DNA from: Nitrospinae bacterium bin107 | GTDB lineage: Bacteria; UBA8248 | DNA: 64,000 bases | Assembly: GCA_002238965.1 (NCBI GenBank) | Contig: MPNJ01000005.1 | Span: 124,001-188,000 of the forward strand | Direction: 5' to 3' | Shown: piece after piece, positions 50,928 through 60,033 of the stretch | Layout of the letters: each line of letters opens with the position of its first letter | Position numbering within the stretch: the first letter of the stretch is position 1 | The notes under the pieces: model-generated | The model's database searches: none | Seen by the model: only the letters and a program-made list of their open reading frames with translations | Told to the model about the DNA's origin: nothing | Position numbers and translations under genes: made by a program

Positions 50928-53900
50928 GTGCTGAGTAGAAGCTGCATCCGAAGACCCGTGGGAACCATCATGGGCGTGGTGTGCGCGCTGGTACTCGGCT
51001 TTTTCGCGCTTACGCGGCTGCCGGTCGATTTTCTTCCCAGAATTGTCTATCCCCGGATATTCATCGGCATCGACTTCGAGGGGGCCGACCCCAAGGTGGT
51101 CGAGGAGCAGGTGACAAAGGTGGTGGAGCGCGAACTCGCGACCACGCAGGGGGTGGTACGCATTTTCTCGATCAGCCGCGAGGGCGCCGCGCGCCTGTGG
51201 ATGTTCTTCGACTTCGACCGCGACATCGATCTCGCGCTCCAGGACGCTATCACCAAATTCAACGTCGCAAGGAGAAACCTGCCGCAGGAGATACAGGATC
51301 AGCTCCAGAACACGCGCATCTTCAAGTCCGACCCGGCGCAGGTGCCCATCATCGAATACGCGCTGTCTTCCAAAACCCTCAAAGGGCCGCAGCTTCAGAC
51401 CTGGGCGCGAAAGGTGCTCATCCCCCAGCTCATGACCGTCCCCGGCATCGCGTCGGTGGAGGCGTTCGGGGGCCAGGACGAGGAGGTGCAGGTGCTCGTC
51501 GACCTGCCGAGGATGCAGGGTCTGGGTCTCGACCTGCCTGCCGTCTTACGAAGGATGCGCGCCGAGAATATGGACCTGGCCGCCGGACGGGTGAAAACCG
51601 CCCACCGGGAGTATTCGAGCCGGACGGCGGGCAAGCTCAAGAGCGCGGGCGAGCTTTCGCGCCTGATCTTCCCCACAAAAGACGGCCGCCGGGTCTATCT
51701 GCGTGATTTTGCAAAGGTTCAGGACGCCGGCAAGGAACGGCGCATATTCGTGTGGCTGAACGGCGATGAGAGCGTCAAGGTGGTGGCCCTGAAGCAGCCC
51801 GACGCGAACACGGTCTCCGTCGTGGACGGTCTCAGCGACAGGCTCGCCTTCCTGACGCGCTACGGCATCGTTCCGCCCGACATCACCCTCGTTCCGATTT
51901 CGGATCAGAGTTTCTTCATCCGCGCCTCCATCAGGAACGTCCTCTCCTCCGCCCTGGTAGGCGGTACGCTGGCGATACTGGTTGTGCTCTGTTTCCTGGG
52001 GAGTCTCAGGCGCACGCTCATCATCGGCCTGGCGATCCCGATCGCGTCTGTCTTCACGTTTTTTCTCATGTGGGTGCTCGGCTTCACCTTCAACATATTC
52101 AGTCTGGGCGGGGTAGCGCTCGGCGTGGGAATGCTCGTGGACAACGCCATCGTCATGCTCGAGAACATTTCGCGCCATCAGGCGGAAGGGGGCGACCCCG
52201 TGGAGGCGGGGGAGAGCGGTTCCGCCGAGGTGGAGAGCGCCATGGTGGCCTCCACGCTCACGAACGTGGCCGCCGTGATGCCGTTTCTGCTGGTATCGGG
52301 CTACGTCGCGCTCCTGTTCCGCGAATTGATACTCACCATCACGCTGGCGTTCATATGTAGCCTCATGGTTGGCCTCACGGTCGTGGCCATGCTCTCCGCC
52401 CGGCTCCTTCAGATACCGATGAGCAGCGGCTTCAGCCGTTTTCCGCTCTTCCGCCTTTTCATCTGGCTCGTCGACCTCGCCAACCGGTTCTACCGCTTTC
52501 TCTTGAGGCCGGTTCTCACTCTCCGCTGGGTGGTCATCATCCTCGCCCTGGCCGTCTGCGCGAGCAGCTACACGCTCATCGGCAAACTGGGCAACGAACT
52601 CCTGCCTCAGGTGGACGATGGGCGGATCTCGGTCGACATCCGCTTCTCGCCTGGCGGCACCCTCGAGTACACCAAACAGGTAACGCGCGAGATTCATGAC
52701 ATGCTCGTACGCGATCCCGCCGTGGATAAGGTATTCGCCACTGCAGGGGGGCGTCTTTTCGGGCGGAATTTCTCGCCCTCCGCCTCCCGGGGGAGAATCG
52801 ACGTGACGCTCAAAGACGGCGTGAGCGTGTTCGACTTTCTCAAGAAACTGAGACCCCGGCTCGCGCGCATGACGTATCCCGACGCGCGGATATACGCCTT
52901 CAAGAGCCGGGTGCGCGGCCTTCGCACCTCCAATACCCGGCACAACAAGAGCTTTTCCCTGGGCGTCCGGGGCGAGGAGTTGGCGACTCTGAACCGCATC
53001 GCGGAAGAAGTCGTCGAGAAGCTCCAGGGGGTGGAGGGACTTCACAACGTACAGATGACCGAGGACAGGCCCCGGCCTGAGTTCCGCATTCAGGTGAACA
53101 GAGAGCGCGCGGCGGAACTCGGCCTCTCCGTCGAGGACGTGGGCGACACCGTGGCCACGGCTGTCGATGGCTCCATCGCCACGTTCATCAACAGGGTGGA
53201 TACGCGCGTGCCGGTGCGGGTCAAGTTCTCGGACACCGAGATCAAGAGCGAGCAGGATCTGGCGCACCTGCCCCTGTTTCCACAGAACCAGAACGGACGC
53301 TCCACGCGCTTGCACCACGTGGCTCAAATTCGCTACGGGCAGGGCAGTTCGGTCATCCCCCGCACGGACCAGAACCGCCTCATCCAGATAACGGGCGACA
53401 TCCAGGGCCGCTCGCTGGGCGATGTGGGAGCGGATGTGCGCGCTCGCCTGAAAGACGTCAACGTGCCGAGGGGCTACTTCATCCTGCCGGGCGAGGACGA
53501 GGAGAACCTCAAGAAATCGAACCGCGAACTCTTCATCCTGGCGCTTCTCGCCATCTTCCTGGTCTACACGGTGCTGGCCGTCCAGTACGACTCGCTCGTG
53601 AACCCCTTGGTCATCATATTCGCCGTGCCGCCCGCGCTCACCGGTGCGCTCGTAGGTCTCTACCTCACCGGCACGCCCTTCGGGTCGACTGTGCTCATCG
53701 GCGTCATCCTGCTGGTGGGCATCGTGGTGAACAACTCCATCGTCATGATCGATTACGTCGAACGCTTGAGAGAACGCGGGATGGAGATAAGAGAAGCCAT
53801 CATTGAGGGTGCTTCGACGAGGCTGCGCCCGATTCTCATGACCACGCTCACCACCATCATCGCGCTCACCCCTCTGGCGAGCGGCTGGGGGAAGGGGTCG

Positions 53901-54068
53901 GAGATGCTCAAGCCCTTGGGACTCGTCGTGTTGAGCGGGCTCTCGCTCTCCACCCTGTTCACGCTCTTCCTCGTGCCGTGCATCTATCTCGCGGCCCAGA
54001 ATTTTGTCCGTAACTTGAGGCGGATGGTGGGCCTCAGCGAGACGAAATACACCGCTCCCGCCGCATAA
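50928..54068 (+). CDS. RND efflux permease (AcrB/HAE1-like)
   Basis: A 1046-residue permease starting at GTG 50928, with the family's full length. Typical features: an N-terminal helix (CIRRPVGTIMGVVCALVLGFFALTRLPVDFLPRI), the proton-relay helix with GVALGVGMLVDNAIVMLENISRHQ (two adjacent aspartate-containing helices), and the C-terminal repeat VIILLVGIVVNNSIVMIDYVERLRERG. It drives substrate export through an outer-membrane TolC-like partner that is not encoded here. The substrate is unknown. It is distinct from the MMPL protein at 15538. Confidence 0.93.
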   Translation: MLSRSCIRRPVGTIMGVVCALVLGFFALTRLPVDFLPRIVYPRIFIGIDFEGADPKVVEEQVTKVVERELATTQGVVRIFSISREGAARLWMFFDFDRDIDLALQDAITKFNVARRNLPQEIQDQLQNTRIFKSDPAQVPIIEYALSSKTLKGPQLQTWARKVLIPQLMTVPGIASVEAFGGQDEEVQVLVDLPRMQGLGLDLPAVLRRMRAENMDLAAGRVKTAHREYSSRTAGKLKSAGELSRLIFPTKDGRRVYLRDFAKVQDAGKERRIFVWLNGDESVKVVALKQPDANTVSVVDGLSDRLAFLTRYGIVPPDITLVPISDQSFFIRASIRNVLSSALVGGTLAILVVLCFLGSLRRTLIIGLAIPIASVFTFFLMWVLGFTFNIFSLGGVALGVGMLVDNAIVMLENISRHQAEGGDPVEAGESGSAEVESAMVASTLTNVAAVMPFLLVSGYVALLFRELILTITLAFICSLMVGLTVVAMLSARLLQIPMSSGFSRFPLFRLFIWLVDLANRFYRFLLRPVLTLRWVVIILALAVCASSYTLIGKLGNELLPQVDDGRISVDIRFSPGGTLEYTKQVTREIHDMLVRDPAVDKVFATAGGRLFGRNFSPSASRGRIDVTLKDGVSVFDFLKKLRPRLARMTYPDARIYAFKSRVRGLRTSNTRHNKSFSLGVRGEELATLNRIAEEVVEKLQGVEGLHNVQMTEDRPRPEFRIQVNRERAAELGLSVEDVGDTVATAVDGSIATFINRVDTRVPVRVKFSDTEIKSEQDLAHLPLFPQNQNGRSTRLHHVAQIRYGQGSSVIPRTDQNRLIQITGDIQGRSLGDVGADVRARLKDVNVPRGYFILPGEDEENLKKSNRELFILALLAIFLVYTVLAVQYDSLVNPLVIIFAVPPALTGALVGLYLTGTPFGSTVLIGVILLVGIVVNNSIVMIDYVERLRERGMEIREAIIEGASTRLRPILMTTLTTIIALTPLASGWGKGSEMLKPLGLVVLSGLSLSTLFTLFLVPCIYLAAQNFVRNLRRMVGLSETKYTAPAA

Positions 54069-54169
54069 AACCACTCGGGAGCTCCGTCCTGTGCTCTCTG
54101 GATTCGCTCGTAAAATCCCCGTAGTATCCACTCCGTCTGGAAGATGGTTCGTTTTCGATAGGAGAGAGC

Positions 54170-54907
54170 ATGGCGAGAAAAAAGATGGGCGATAAGGTGC
54201 GCACGGACGGGAGGCTTCCCGATGAGAACCGGAAAGTGAGCGTGGAGCCTGATTACGTGAAAACCTGCGCGGGAAGCTGCCTCATCTCTGTGGGAGATAC
54301 GAGGGTCCTGTGCGCCGCCTCGGTAGAGGAACGCGTGCCGCCCCACAAGCGTGATTCGGGCGAGGGGTGGGTGACGGCGGAATACGCCATGCTGCCGGGC
54401 AGCTCTCCCTGGCGGGTGGACAGAGGCCGCGCGCGCGCCGGCCGCAGCCAGGAGATTCAAAGGCTTATCGGGCGTTCGATGCGCTCGGTCGTGGACCTCT
54501 CGAAAATCGAGGGACTGACGGTATACATCGACTGCGACGTCATTCAGGCGGACGGCGGTACGCGGTGCGCCGCCATCACGGGAGGATACGTTGCGCTTGT
54601 CCGTGCTGTGAATGCCCTTCTTGCGGAGGGGCGCATCGCCGTATCACCGGTCCGCGAGGCAGTGGCCGCCGTGAGCGTTGGCGTGGTCGGGGGCGTCCCC
54701 ATGCTGGATTTGGACTACTCGGAAGACTCGACCGCCGAGGTGGACATGAACGTCGTGATGACCGGCGGCGGCCGCTTCGTGGAGCTTCAGGGAACGGCCG
54801 AGCAGACCCCGTTTCGAAAGAGTGATCTGAACCGCTTGGTCGCTCTGGCGGAAAAAGGCATACGGGAACTCCTGGAGATTCAGGCGAAACACGTCGGCGC
54901 CAAATGA
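54170..54907 (+). CDS. rph: Ribonuclease PH
   Basis: A 245-residue enzyme with the RNase PH core: DGRLPDENRKVSVEPDYVKTCAGSCLISVGDTRVLCAASVEERVPPHKRDSGEGWVTAEYAMLPGSS, GRSQEIQRLIGRSMRSVVDLSKI, QADGGTRCAAITGGYVAL and DLDYSEDSTAEVDMNVVM. It trims the 3' ends of tRNA precursors using phosphate. It overlaps rdgB by four bases (ATGA), a common pairing. Confidence 0.96.
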   Translation: MARKKMGDKVRTDGRLPDENRKVSVEPDYVKTCAGSCLISVGDTRVLCAASVEERVPPHKRDSGEGWVTAEYAMLPGSSPWRVDRGRARAGRSQEIQRLIGRSMRSVVDLSKIEGLTVYIDCDVIQADGGTRCAAITGGYVALVRAVNALLAEGRIAVSPVREAVAAVSVGVVGGVPMLDLDYSEDSTAEVDMNVVMTGGGRFVELQGTAEQTPFRKSDLNRLVALAEKGIRELLEIQAKHVGAK

Positions 54908-55506
54908 AAATCGTTCTCGCGAGTGGAAATCCCGGAAAAGCGCGCGAGGTGCGCGCCGCCCTTGAGGGGATGGACGTCGAACTCCTTCTCCCCGATGAGG
55001 CGGGCATCGCGTTCGACGTCGAGGAGACCGGCTCCACCTATGCGGAAAACGCGCTCATCAAGGCGCGGGCCGCATGCGAGGCGAGCGGAATGCCTGCCCT
55101 CGCTGATGATTCGGGCGTGGAGGTGGATGCGCTGCCCGGTGAGCTTGGCGTTCGCTCCGCCCGTTTCGGCGGTGATGGACTGGACGATTCAGGGCGGAAC
55201 GCGCTCTTGCTCGAGCGGATGCGCGAGGTTTCAGATGCAGAGCGCGGCGCGCGCTACGCCTGCGTGCTTGCATACGTGAAGCCGGATGGCTGGTTCGGTT
55301 TTTTCGAGGGTGCTATGCACGGGCGAATACTGCGTGCGCCGCAAGGGGAGGGTGGTTTCGGCTACGACCCGCTCATGTATCTGCCCGAGCACGGCTGCGC
55401 CGTCTCGGAGCTTCCGCTCGATGTGAAAAACCGCATCAGCCACCGGGGTCTCGCGCTCGCGGAGTTCCGCGCGTGGCTGGCCCGCGAGGCGACGGATGGG
55501 GCATAA
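54904..55506 (+). CDS. rdgB: XTP/dITP diphosphatase (RdgB/HAM1)
   Basis: A 200-residue protein with the family's landmarks: IVLASGNPGKAREVRAAL, DVEETGSTYAENALIKARAACEASGMPALADDSGVEVDALPGELGVRSARF, GFGYDPLMYLPEHG and NRISHRGLALAEF. It removes non-canonical purine triphosphates. Couples to rph by an ATGA overlap. Confidence 0.96.
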   Translation: MKIVLASGNPGKAREVRAALEGMDVELLLPDEAGIAFDVEETGSTYAENALIKARAACEASGMPALADDSGVEVDALPGELGVRSARFGGDGLDDSGRNALLLERMREVSDAERGARYACVLAYVKPDGWFGFFEGAMHGRILRAPQGEGGFGYDPLMYLPEHGCAVSELPLDVKNRISHRGLALAEFRAWLAREATDGA

Positions 55507-55613
55507 TGCCAACAGTTAATGTTATTTGATTGTGGCCGCCGAGCCGTGATGGCGGCCAGTGATGAACATGGCGTCCGTTTTCTCATGGGACGCGCAGACA
55601 GGAGATATCAGGT

Positions 55614-56291
55614 ATGTCCAGGATCGAGATGATTCAGCCCGAGGAGGCGGACGGCGACGTGGCCCGCCTATACGATGCCACCACCGCCATGCTGGGCCGC
55701 GTGCCGCATTCGATGCGGGTGCTGGCCAAGACCCCCCACGTCGCCAAGGCCATGCTGCCCTTCATCGCGACGCTCCAGCGCGAGGGCGGGGGCAGCATCC
55801 TCAAGACCAAGGTCAAGGAGATGGTTGTCATCAAGACGAGCCATCTCAACGGGTGCGCCTACTGATACGCGCACAACACGTCGCTTGGTCAAGCGGCCGG
55901 CATCAGCCCCGAGCAGGTGGAAGTCATCGGCACGGACGCCTACATGGAATCGGATTTATTCACCCCGCGCGAGAAGGCGGCCATCCTGTGGGCGGAGCAC
56001 GTAACGCTCAACACGGCGCGCTCGAAAGACGACGTTTTCGAGGAGGTGCGCAAACACTTCTCCGAAGCCGAAATCGTCGAACTCACGATGGTGAGCGGGC
56101 TGTTCAACCTATTCAACCGCTTCATGGATTCACTCGGCATCCCGCTCGAGGAGCAAAAGGAAGTCGACAAGATCAAGAAATCCCTCTATTTGGACGGCGG
56201 GAAGGTCAAGACCTACTACAAGACGATAGTCGACCACTGGCCGAACGAGTACCCCGAACCTGATGCCCAGGACCCGAACAGGAACGGCTGA
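55614..56291 (+). CDS. Selenocysteine-containing carboxymuconolactone-decarboxylase-like (AhpD-fold) protein
   Basis: A 225-residue reading frame interrupted by one in-frame TGA at 55863 (codon 84). Translation before it gives a complete start of the fold (IEMIQPEEADGDVARLYDATTAMLGRVPHSMRVLAKTPHVAKAML, then VKEMVVIKTSHLNGCAY). After it comes YAHNTSLGQAAGISPEQVEVIGTDAYMESDLFTPREKAAILWAEHVT. The redox motif is therefore C81-A-Y-U84-Y-A-H87, a CxxU form of the CxxC found in AhpD/CMD proteins. A hairpin with GGUC loop lies 21 bases after the TGA. It is likely a peroxidase or thiol oxidoreductase. The alternative is a frame broken by a stop, but the motif position argues against that. The ATG at 55614 follows AGGAGATATCAGGT. 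Confidence 0.86.
55863..55897 (+). promoter_or_regulatory. Bacterial SECIS element for UGA recoding
   Basis: Immediately after the in-frame TGA (55863-55865), the bases 55880-55897 form a seven-pair stem GUCGCUU / AAGCGGC with loop GGUC (55887-55890). The G-U in a small apical loop on a short stem just downstream is the core of bacterial SECIS elements such as that of E. coli fdhF, which also shows GGUC. The loop starts 21 bases after the UGA. Confidence 0.8.
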
Positions 56292-56309
56292 ACTCCTTCC
56301 GATCAAAAT

Positions 56310-56341
56310 CGCCCCGGGGCATCGGCTCCGGGGCGTTTTTG
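56310..56341 (+). terminator. Intrinsic terminator after the selenoprotein gene
   Basis: An eight-pair stem CGCCCCGG / CCGGGGCG with a GGCATCGGCT loop is followed by TTTTT, 18 bases after the stop at 56291. Confidence 0.9.
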
Positions 56342-56484
56342 TTGTGGGGAGGCTCTTGTATTTCATAGCAGAGGGTGTCAGCCCTACCCCTTCTGAGGCC
56401 CCCGCTGGAAATCATCTGCTAGAATCGTCCATAATGTGAGTTGTTTGTTACCGGATGCGACCCCTCCACTTCCGAGGTTTCGGG

Positions 56485-56949
56485 ATGAAGCGCATCGTTT
56501 GTGTCATTGCAGTGCTCGCTTCTGTTGTCTCCGCAAGCGCAGAGACAAACGTGGAAAGCGTGTTCAACTGTCGGGTGAGCTACACCATCCTGAACGGCTA
56601 CAAGGTGGAGCAAAGGGTGCGCATCACCTTGCCGGCTGACAAGCGCGATTTGGCCGTCTGGCTGGTGGAGCGCAAAAAGGGCGAGTTCAAGAAGCTGGCT
56701 TATCCCATCGGCGGCGAGGGGGAACTCCTCATTTCGCGGCCTTTCAACAAGAAAAAATCCGTCACCTATCCCTTCATCCTCACCTGGCAGCCCTTCGGCC
56801 GCTTTCGCCTCACTGGGTTTTTCCTGTCGAGGAGGCATTCGCACACCGTCGTGGTACGTGATGAGAAGGAGAAAAGGCTCATCGAGATTTTCCCGGCATT
56901 TCCGGCCCACATCGCCACCAAGCTCGCGAAAGGGGAATGTGAGAAGTAA
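56485..56949 (+). CDS. Exported protein of unknown function
   Basis: A 154-residue protein from ATG 56485 with a signal peptide (MKRIVCVIAVLASVVSASAE, cleaved near residue 20). The frame is open to 56455 but the extra residues are not needed. The mature domain (FNCRVSYTILNGYKVEQRVRITLPADKRDLAVWLVERKKGEF) looks like a small beta-rich periplasmic domain. I recognise no family. A HigA-type remnant starts 13 bases after its stop. Confidence 0.75.
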   Translation: MKRIVCVIAVLASVVSASAETNVESVFNCRVSYTILNGYKVEQRVRITLPADKRDLAVWLVERKKGEFKKLAYPIGGEGELLISRPFNKKKSVTYPFILTWQPFGRFRLTGFFLSRRHSHTVVVRDEKEKRLIEIFPAFPAHIATKLAKGECEK

Positions 56950-56962
56950 AGGAGAAACACAG

Positions 56963-57280
56963 GTGCTCAAGCGAGCCGTTCATCCCGGCGGGATTTTGAA
57001 GGACGAATTGGCGGAACTCGGCGTCACGCCCACAGAATTCGCGCGCCAGATCGACGTGCCGCCCAATCGGGGGAGTCAGATCATCAACGGGAAGAGATCA
57101 ATCACCGGCGATACGGCCCTGCGTCTGGGCCACTGGTTCGGCGTCGCACCCGAGTTTTGACTCAACCTGCAGGCGCATTTTGAGCTCGCCTGCGCCGAGG
57201 AAGAATCAGGCGATAATATCCGCCTTCTGCCTACGAGGGAAAATCCACCGTCTCAAGCCGCATTGCCGCGTGCGATTTAG
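56963..57280 (+). pseudogene. HigA-family antitoxin, interrupted by TGA at a conserved tryptophan
   Basis: From GTG 56963 (AAGGAG eight bases upstream) the frame reads as a HigA/XRE antitoxin: RAVHPGGILKDELAELGVTPTEFARQIDVPPNRGSQIINGKRSITGDTALRLGHWFGVAPEF. The next codon, where the family has tryptophan in PEFWLNLQ, is TGA (57158-57160). The frame then continues LNLQAHFELACAEEE and ends at TAG 57280. So a single TGG to TGA change has split a 106-codon gene. No SECIS-like hairpin follows, so it is not a selenoprotein. No toxin HigB gene is adjacent. Confidence 0.8.
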
Positions 57281-57374
57281 AAGAGAAGGGTGGTGCGGGT
57301 TCACTCCGGTATCTGCCTCGGCGGGGTTACACGCCGTCTCTCCCATTACCTGATTCCTATCCGAAAACCTCGCG

Positions 57375-58232
57375 TCACAAATAACACCTGAGCAGACGAA
57401 TGCTCCTCTCCGCCGCGACCCGGAAGGCGGGTTTCTGGTCGATCTGCACCGATAGCACGCCCTCGTAGCCGATTTCCCTGAGCGCGCGGATGAAGTCGCC
57501 GAAGTGGATGTGGGCCGAACCCGGGTAGCCGCGCGTGGAATCGGCCACGTGCACGTATTCTATCCAATCGCGCGCGGCGAAGATGGCCCCGGGAATGGAG
57601 GCGTCCTCGGAATTCATCCAGCAGCTGTCGATCATCAGCGCGAGGCCGGCGTGGTTCTCCTCCTTCACGTATTCCATCCCCTGGCGCACGGTGTTGATGA
57701 AGTTCGTCTCGTAGCGGTTGTAGGGTTCGATGTAGATCTTCATGCCGCGCGCAGCGGCGTAGTCCGAACCCGCGCGCATGGCGTCACGCATCCAGCCGTT
57801 CGAGGTCTCCCACATCTCGCCGGGGATGCACGTGCCGCGGAACCGGCCAATGTTCACGCCGAGGGCGCCGAGTTTCTCACCCGCATCGATAAGCGAGCGC
57901 AGCCGGGCGGCGCCCGCCTCGCGGATCTCAGCGTCGGGGTGGCACATCATCACCCCGTCCTGAAGCTCGCTGGGGGCCGAACCTATCATCGTCACCGAAA
58001 AGCCCGAGCGTGCGATTTCCGCCTCCACCCCCTGTGCGTCGGGGTCTTCGGGGTCGCGCATGGCGACCTCCAAAGTGTCGTAGCCCAAATCCTTGAGGAC
58101 GCCCAGGTTTTCGCCGAAATCCCCGCGCACGCCCGGCATCAAGGGCGAGCGCACCTCGGGCGTGGTGATGACGTAGCCAACGCTCATTTGGCTGGGTTCA
58201 GAGTACTCGGCGGCGTGAAGGGATATCGGCAT
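57375..58232 (-). CDS. Sugar phosphate isomerase/epimerase-like TIM-barrel protein
   Basis: A 285-residue AP-endonuclease-2-fold protein from ATG 58232 (GGAG upstream; the frame is open further to 58295). The metal-site pattern of the family is visible: GVNIGRFRGTCIP, KIYIEPYNRYETNFINTVRQG (glutamate ligand), GLALMIDSCWMNSEDASI, YVHVADSTRGYPGSAHIHFGDFIRALREIGYEGVLSVQI. Members interconvert sugars or inositols. The substrate is unknown. It ends near 57375 facing the HigA remnant. Confidence 0.85.
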   Translation of the reverse strand: MPISLHAAEYSEPSQMSVGYVITTPEVRSPLMPGVRGDFGENLGVLKDLGYDTLEVAMRDPEDPDAQGVEAEIARSGFSVTMIGSAPSELQDGVMMCHPDAEIREAGAARLRSLIDAGEKLGALGVNIGRFRGTCIPGEMWETSNGWMRDAMRAGSDYAAARGMKIYIEPYNRYETNFINTVRQGMEYVKEENHAGLALMIDSCWMNSEDASIPGAIFAARDWIEYVHVADSTRGYPGSAHIHFGDFIRALREIGYEGVLSVQIDQKPAFRVAAERSIRLLRCYL

Positions 58233-58332
58233 TTTCGCATGTCTCCAGGGTGGAAATATCTCGTAAATTTTCTGGGAGATTACGTCCACGAACACGTCTT
58301 GTCGAGCGGAGCAAGGGGATTGTTGATAGAGA

Positions 58333-58363
58333 AAAAGCGAAGACCCCCCGAGGACGGGGGGCC
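58333..58363 (-). terminator. Likely terminator of the MarR-permease operon
   Basis: Read on the minus strand, a six-pair GC stem CCCCCC/GGGGGG with loop GTCCTC is followed by TCTTCGCTTTTTC. The U tract is imperfect. It starts eight bases after the permease stop at 58371. Confidence 0.65.
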
Positions 58364-58370
58364 TGAAGCC

Positions 58371-59468
58371 TCAAGACCGGATGAGAAGCTGAAATGCGTA
58401 TCCCGCGACCAGCGAGCCCAGTATGCCGACCGCCAGGTAGATGGCGAAAACTTTTCGTTTCACCAGCGCCCACACGCCGGCCATGGCGGGGACGCACGTG
58501 ACGGGACCCGCGATGAGAAAGGCCATGGCAGCGCCCGAGCCCATGCCGGCGGCGAGGAGTCCCTTGGTGATGGGGATGGCGGCGACGCCCGATGTGTAGA
58601 GCGGTATTCCCACCGCGCTCGCCAGGGGGATCGACCAGGGGTTGTCTTTGCCGAGTATCGCGCCTATCCACGCGGGGTCGACGTAGTGGACGATGAGCGC
58701 TTCCAGGAAAAACGCTACCGCCAGCCACTTGGCGAGATAAAGGCCCACGCTGCTCGCCTGAGCGGCGAAGCCGCTCAAAGCCGGCCTGTGCATCCGGGTT
58801 TCACCCTGGGTTTCTTGCGCACCCGGCGCAACGATGCTCCTGAGTTCCCCGTCGAGTCTTCCGCCTCGACCGATGAGGTAGGTGGCGTAGCCTGCGGCGG
58901 CGCCCAAAACAACCGCGCTGATGAGCCGCGCGACGGCGTAGTCCGTTCCCAGCACACCCGCTGTCAGCACGAATTTCTCAGGACTCATCAGGGGCGAACT
59001 GATCCAGAAGGCCATCACGGGTCCAAGCGGTACGCCGCTTGCCAGCATGGCGGCGATCAGGGGGATGACGCCGCAGGAGCAAAACGGAACCACGGCGCCC
59101 ACTGCGGACGCGCCGGCGATGCCCATGCCCTGGCGCTTGTCGAACACCGCTTTTATCTTGTCCGCGTACCCGGCGACGGTGACCCACGCCGAGACGCCCA
59201 CGCTCAGGAGGAAAAAGGGCGCGATGCCCCAGAAGCTGTTCAGCATGAACAAGATGTTTCGCTTGATCTCGGCGGTGATGAGGCCGGCGGAAATCTCTCG
59301 TTCCGCTCCCGCCCACAGGATGAGCGCAATAAACGCGCCTATCGATAGGAAGCCCCACAGGTAGGGGGAAGTCCACCTGGCTTTCGGCTCCGGCGCGCAG
59401 CAGGAGGCTTCCTCGCCGGACGATGCAAGGTTATCAGCGGCAGGCGTTGATTTCACTTCGGTGATCAT
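58371..59468 (-). CDS. Permease of the ArsP / DUF318 family
   Basis: A 365-residue membrane protein. After a cysteine-containing N-terminus (EEASCCAPEPK) come about eight to ten helices, with the family's hallmark VVPFCSCGVIPLIAAMLASGVPLGPVMAFWISSPLMSPEKF and the repeat VGIPLYTSGVAAIPITKGLLAAGMGSGAAMAFLIAGPVTC. Members are predicted to export organoarsenicals (ArsP) or metals. It overlaps the upstream MarR gene as ATGA, so the regulator and pump are one operon. The CC near the N-terminus might sense or bind the substrate. Confidence 0.85.
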   Translation of the reverse strand: MITEVKSTPAADNLASSGEEASCCAPEPKARWTSPYLWGFLSIGAFIALILWAGAEREISAGLITAEIKRNILFMLNSFWGIAPFFLLSVGVSAWVTVAGYADKIKAVFDKRQGMGIAGASAVGAVVPFCSCGVIPLIAAMLASGVPLGPVMAFWISSPLMSPEKFVLTAGVLGTDYAVARLISAVVLGAAAGYATYLIGRGGRLDGELRSIVAPGAQETQGETRMHRPALSGFAAQASSVGLYLAKWLAVAFFLEALIVHYVDPAWIGAILGKDNPWSIPLASAVGIPLYTSGVAAIPITKGLLAAGMGSGAAMAFLIAGPVTCVPAMAGVWALVKRKVFAIYLAVGILGSLVAGYAFQLLIRS

Positions 59469-59950
59469 GAAGATAACTCCTCGGCGGCGCGCGCGAGTTT
59501 TTCTATCGCGCGGACGATCTCTTCTTTCTCCGCAGGGGAGAATTTATCCAGAAGCGCGCCGTCCTCGATCGCGCAGCTTTCCGAGATAGTCCCATGAAGC
59601 GCCGCTCCCGCCTCGCTCAGACTCAGGCAGCACACGCGGCGGTCTCCTGCCTTCATGCAGCGCTCTATCAGGCCGCGCTCGACGAGCGGGTCAGCGCAGC
59701 GCGTAACGCCGCTCGGGGTGAGGCGCATTCGTCTGGCGATGACTCCCATGGGGAGGGGTTCCGCTTCAGCGCCTGCGAGCATGTGGAGGAGAGTCCACTG
59801 GTTGTGGGTGATGTCGTGGCGGCACACCGCCTCCCTGTCGGCGGGTTTTTTCAGATGAAGGAGACCATCGAGCGCCACGTGAAGACGCGCACCGAGGTCG
59901 TGCGTTTCGAGCGCCGTGCCCTCGCAACAGGTTTGCGACGTAGTGTTCAT
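59465..59950 (-). CDS. MarR-family transcriptional regulator
   Basis: A 161-residue regulator from ATG 59950 with GAGGAG upstream. The frame is open to 60052 through AT-rich non-coding DNA. The winged helix is QWTLLHMLAGAEAEPLPMGVIARRMRLTPSGVTRCADPLVERGLIERCMKAGDRRVCCLSLSEAGA. Cysteines at the N-terminus (TCCEG), within the wing (RCMKAGDRRVCCL) and in SESCAIEDG could make it a thiol or metalloid sensor, which fits an ArsP-like pump. It probably binds the palindromes just upstream and represses its own operon. Confidence 0.87.
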   Translation of the reverse strand: MNTTSQTCCEGTALETHDLGARLHVALDGLLHLKKPADREAVCRHDITHNQWTLLHMLAGAEAEPLPMGVIARRMRLTPSGVTRCADPLVERGLIERCMKAGDRRVCCLSLSEAGAALHGTISESCAIEDGALLDKFSPAEKEEIVRAIEKLARAAEELSS

Positions 59951-60033
59951 TCTGTTCTGAACTCCTCTATTTTTTTGTTTCCGAATTTTTCGGCTGACTC
60001 TATGCGCCATACTGTGCTTTTTGTAGTACTTAT

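Noticed and set aside
51546-54131. 861-codon minus-strand frame opposite the RND permease
   Set aside because: It is a shadow frame in GC-rich coding DNA. It is rich in Glu/Arg/His without domain structure and the plus-strand RND protein is unambiguous.
57158-57160. Second possible selenocysteine codon in the HigA remnant
   Set aside because: The family residue at this position is tryptophan, not cysteine, and no hairpin with GU loop follows within 40 bases.
57504-59348. 614-codon plus-strand frame opposite the isomerase and permease
   Set aside because: Its composition is histidine/arginine-rich and crosses two well-supported minus-strand genes. No start signal.
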